64,000 nt of DNA from Liolophura sinensis (lineage: Eukaryota; Mollusca; Polyplacophora; Chitonida; Chitonidae). The stretch lies in contig NC_088307.1 in assembly GCF_032854445.1 (NCBI RefSeq), positions 10,228,001 through 10,292,000 on the forward strand, in the 5' to 3' direction. Below, piece by piece: positions 48,901-54,900 of this stretch. Each line of letters starts with the position of its first letter. Within the stretch, counting starts at the first letter, position 1. Under the pieces are notes generated by a model. That model was not told where the DNA came from, made no database searches, and was given only the letters and a program-made list of their open reading frames with translations. The position numbers and the translations under genes are program-made.

Positions 48901-51900
48901 CAGATAAACATGTAATTACTGTACATAAACAGGCTTTGCTACATCTAGCCTTTCGTCTCAACTATTAAATGCAGCTATAAGTAAAGCTACCTAAACGGTT
49001 CTTTAAAATATAACAAAGTCGAATTTTCATATTGTTTGCTAATATTACACAGTTCACATTTCCATTGTTTTAAGACGTTTAAAATGCACTTAAATTAGAA
49101 CAGGGGTCAATTTGAGAAAGAAATGTTTCACTTCAATTCTAAATAAATTCTCAATTCTAACATTTAAATTTAAAACACTATGAAATGTTTGGTTGACCTG
49201 GATATCATATGTATTAAAGTTCAAACTGGCTTTGATGTAAATGTTCCAGGCGCAGATTCCACAAAGCTAATCCTGACTTCGCTCAAAATTTAAATTCTCT
49301 TTACGATGCTTACTTTTCAGTATTAAAAGAGATGAAATTTGGACACTTTTGTCTTAACACTGATGGGGTGGACAAAATTTTAATTTCTAAAGCCCAAAAT
49401 TAAGCTTTAAGATCTTGTATTTCAAATTTCGACTGAATTTGTCAGAACTGGCTTTGTGGAATCAGCCCCTGGGGCTGTTTCTTAAAGGGGTCGTAACGTT
49501 ACGCCGGCCTAATCACCATGACATCACATACTGCTGGCATAGGTCGCCTTGGCTTTTACGACCGGCAAAACATTACGACCCCTTTGAGAAACAGCCCCCT
49601 GGACCTAGTACCATTCTGAGGCTAGCCTTTTATACAGTCTAGCCCTAACACATCGCCATGCTTTAACCGGTGGTAGGTGAAATCGCACTGAAGCGCTTGG
49701 AGCGCTCCATCAAACTTATGCTCTGAATGTTCCGGCATGCATTCTTAGTAAAACCCACATATTATCTGGTTGTTGGCCTAAATTAATAGAGCGAAAACCA
49801 AAGATAAACATCTAAATTCCTGCTCGATGTTTTCTTCCACTGCGTAGGAATGTTCAGAGCATAAGTTTGATGGAGCTCTCGAAGAGCTTTAGTGCGATTT
49901 AGTCTACTGCCAGGTTAAAGCAATGTGGTAGGGCTAGATTCTAAAGGCTAGCCCTAGAATTGTACTACCCTGGACCCTGTTACTTTGTACATGTGCTGCA
50001 TGGGACACACATATACAAGTACAACAGGCCAAAGCTCTTCCTAATTAATAATTCAGCAAAGAGGTTTGTTAACTATATAAAAAAAAAAGGAACATGAATT
50101 ATTGAAAGGGACGCAATGCTATGAAAGCACTAAACAACCGTGACAATACTGTTGTAATGTAACAATGGAATAATAATTCATAATGAACCTCAAATACACT
50201 GTCACCTGCATAGAGCGTGTAATTTATATTAATGATGTTATCTGGCAAAATGGAATGATCAAGACACCCAGTCAGCCAGCAGCGATGAACATGCATTGTA
50301 TTAGGACACCTCTTCACATGTCATGTATACAGCCAAAAAAGCTAGCTAGGGCATGTATTTATTTATTTATTTATTTGATTGGTGTTTTACACCGTACTCA
50401 AGAACATTTCACTTATATGCCAGCCAGCATATTATGGGTGGAAACCGGGCAGCGCCCGGGGGGAACCCACAGCCATCCGCAGGCTGCTGACAGACCTTCC
50501 CACATACAGCCGGAGGTCTCGGTCATTACACTGCGCTAGCGCGCTAAGCTACGGCATGTAGGGCATGTGTATGGGGATGTTCAGGGCTCGAAATTTAACA
50601 CTGATCTGTTCAGTTCAGAAGCCAGTGAAAATTTGGCTGGTCCAGTAGAGTTCAATACGTAATGGTTCAAAGGATCTTTGCTGACAATTAATTTGTGTAC
50701 ACATTTATAAACAAAAAACAAGCATAAAATCAAGGATGCATGTACATTTAGATGAAAAAAAAATCAGGAAACCATTTTCTATCAGAGACAATGGACAGGA
50801 GAATCTCAAATTGAACTTTCTATATTTTTTTTTATCTCTATGTTTTCCTCAATAGCCCACTTATGCACTTTTTAGAAAATCCCTCAGGATGCGATGATTT
50901 TCCGTTCTTACGGTTTGATTTAGTTTTAATTTATTTCACTGGTATTTTATGCCATACTCTAGAATATTTCACTTAGGTGAAAGTTGTCAAAACGGACGAT
51001 TCTTTCAACCCCGGAGGGCACCTATGACCATCCACAGGCAGACCTTCCCGCGCAATATTATGGAAGACTGCAAGCAAGATGTCAGTTTATAACTCTATTC
51101 TTGGGGAAAGTCACAGCTACTGCAAATTTGCTGAATTGGCCAACTTCAGAGTTTTCCCAATATGTATCATACAATGAAAACGTTGAAGTAACATAGCAGG
51201 TTTCAGACAGTATTATTGTTTATTTATTTGATTGGTGTTTTACGCCGTACTCAAGAATATTTCCTGGCGGCCAAAGAAACTGGCCAGAACCCGGGGAAAC
51301 CCACGACCAACCGCATGTTGCTGGAAGACCTTCCCACTTACATTTTAGTTACTGGAAATTATATATAGTATGAGGTCATGACACAGTTTTACAGCCACAT
51401 TACTATATAGCCAGTAAAAAAGCCACTATTTTACTTTGCTGGTTAATAGCCTGTTGGCCAGAACATGAGAATGTTTACCGCTGGGTCTAAGAATGTTTCC
51501 TAGACAGCTTATTGCAGTACCATTAGCACCTTGCAAAAAATTCTGTGCATGCATGAAAAAAATAAACTTTTTTGATACTCTGTGTGGAGTGAAAAATACA
51601 ATTTCTGGGATGTTTAGCTACAGAATCCCGAATGTGTGTATGTACATCTACACACATGTATGCTTTGGGTTTTATGCTGTACTTAACAATTTAATTGTTA
51701 GTCATGTGACGACTAGGGGTCATTAGGTGTGCTTCCATGTACTGAGTCATCCATATGCAGCCAAAGTGCTGCCACCACTGAAATATCATGCCCAAGACAC
51801 CAAACATGACACTCCACCCAGGCGGTCACATTATACTTACAATGGGCCAAGCAGTCCCGTTTCCTTGCTCTAACCTTTCAGTGCTGAGCACCAAGCAAGG

Positions 51901-54900
51901 CAGCAACGAGTACCATTTTTAAAGTACTTGGTATGACCAAACCCAGGTTTGATCCCAGGTCTCATGAGTTTGAGGCAGACGTTCTAGCCATTATGAACGT
52001 ATGGAATCTTTATTTAGGAAATTCCCTCTTTACTAAATTTTTACTAAATAAAACTGACAGCTAATAATAACATGTTCTTAAAATTATTCAAAACAGAAAG
52101 AAAGATACTTTAAAAAGGATTGAAATATTGTTTATCGTTTATGTCTGAACAATATTGTTATCCTCATTAGTTTAAATTGAGAATAATGAAAATCTGAGAA
52201 CAGGTAAAAGAGAAATGGCATGAGAAATGTTTATTTCACGTCGATTGTTTATCAAAATGTAAAGTATGGAAAAATATTTTAAGAAAATAAAAGAATGTAT
52301 TCAAGCTGTTTTTACAATGCATAATAAAATGTGCAAATATATGTGTGCACAATCAAAATATTGTTGTATACTGTATACTGACATGTAAACCATGCAAATT
52401 TGACTATGGTAAGAAAAAGATGGTGTCAACATTGTTTGTAAAATAAATGTGCAGATATGACAGAGTATTCTTGAAATCTGTCAAATACTGCGGAAATATC
52501 ACAAGAATAATGAGCAGAAAAATCCCAAAACAATAAAGTATGCTGTTAATCTGTTGTTTGCACAAAAAAAAAAAAAAGATGATATGTGAATCACATCCAT
52601 TTTTCACTTTTTTCCAAAACGTACACAAAATCAGACAATACGAGAAAACGTAATAAATCCTGAATGTCTGCAAAATAAACGCTAGCTATCACATTATACC
52701 CTAATTCTTCTAAAATTTGGGACAGATATTACCAGTGTGAAAAGCAGAATGTTACATTTCTTTACCAGCCTTTTGGAAAAGTAAAGATATACATGTAAGT
52801 ATGTTGTTCATTAGATGGTCTAACCATGTGAGTAAAAAGAAACTCAATGTTCCTGCTGTAATTACATACATGTATATATTGGCTAAAATGAGCAGACCAG
52901 GTGTTCCAAATTTTAGAAGAAATAGGGTAAACATACGATCAACATACTCTCTACCCCCAGTCTCATATACCCTTGTTATCTGTAACTCCACATACAGACA
53001 CAGAGTCTACCTACATGTATATAACTGTTTACCTGGCCATATGCCACTGATTACAGGTGATTAGATGGACAGTAAATTATTGTTTTACAGGCCAGGTGCA
53101 TTATATACGTCTGGAAATAGAACAATCTACTTGTAACATGAACTACCGTGATAGACTAAACAATGACAGGAACCGAAAAGGTTGCTCTGACATGGAGGAA
53201 ACCTTTAGAGGATCTCTGTTCAGCTCCATCTGTATGTGTACCTATGCTTTCCGCATTAATAATAATGGGGTAAACCAACTGCCCTACACAAATGTACATG
53301 AACAGATAGAAAGCTTCAACAGGAATTACTGTAGATATTCAATATATCTGTAAGAATTTCATTATGGTAAGCACCAGGTATATATGATTTTGTACATGAA
53401 CAGATAGAGGGCTGCAACAGGAATTAATGTAGATATACTGTGAATTTCACCTTGAGTTTTTCAACGTTACCAGCATTCTGTATAATACAGTACCTTAATC
53501 AAAATTTTTATAAAATACTACAGTGCAAGAATTAGAAGCTTTATAAATGCCATTTTTCCTGCAGATTAAAATAACAAGAGCCAGTATACTACTCCTTGCC
53601 TTAAACACAATCTTGATGATAATGTTAACATGCAGTTGTTCCTGTCTTATTTTTAGAAAACCCTAAATTTTTCAGTTTTGTTGGTGCAACCATTTGTTGG
53701 TGTAAATATCTGGATCATCTCATGGAAGCCTTTTTTCTACTTATATTTGGTCATTAGTCATCATATAAACAACACGTCATGTTAAGATTAGAGAGCCTAT
53801 TCTCTCAAAATCATTTTATACTGGCGAAAAACATGACCACAATTTACTTATTTATTTATTTATTTATTTGATTGGTGTTTTACGCCGTACTCAAGAATAT
53901 TTCACTGATACGACAGCGGCCAGCATTATGGCGGGTGGAAACCGGGCAGAGCCCGAGGGGAAACCCACGACCATCCGCAGGTTGCTGAAGGACCTTCTCA
54001 CATAAGACCGGAGAAGAAGAAGCCAGCATGAGCTGGACTTGAACTCACAGCGACCGACCACGATTTACCTTACAAACATAAAACTCTAGCTATTCTAAGA
54101 CCGTTATGTTCATTTTTACAGCGTGACAAAGAATGACAGAGACAGATGATTAGTTAGACTGACTGTTCAATAAATTTGTAAGAATTTCATTATGGTAGGC
54201 ACCAGGTATATATGATTTTGTCTTTGCGCTGATACAAGTTTTGAATGAGTTCAGTTCCTTTCTACAACCATAAAAGATTTGATAATTCTTAACTCCAGAG
54301 GACAGTTTAAAGTGTGTTAATACTCTGCAGCTAAAACACGTTCTCCTTTTTTACGATTTTGTACAATGTTTGTAATACGAAGTACTTTGTCACTAATACA
54401 AAATGAATGTGCATGATTCCAAATGCATTATAATGCTGTAAAAAAAAGTTCAAGTAAAACCTACCTTCTGGAGATGGAGCAGACTCTGTGGCTTCATACA
54501 ACATCTCCTTCATCGCCTGGTGACACGAAATATCGACCATCAGAATTAACTTCCCACAATTTTATGCATACAGACATGTATTTTTCCCATACAATATAAA
54601 ATATGTATTTAAGTAAAATCTTGAATGTTTTGATGAGGAGAATGTTCGTGTGGATTCTGAATATAATTACAACAGTATTCAGTTTAATGGGTGAAAAAAC
54701 TGGAATAATTTAGTTTGGACTTAATTAATGCACATCAATGGGTGAGTGCGTGAGTGAGTGCTTGGGGTTTTACATTGCACTTAACAATTTTTCAGTCATA
54801 TGATGACGAAGGAATCCTTAGAATTTATGTAATGTGCCTCCTTGTTGCAGGACGGATCTCCACCACTCTTTTATCTAGAGCTGCTTCACTGAGACGACTT

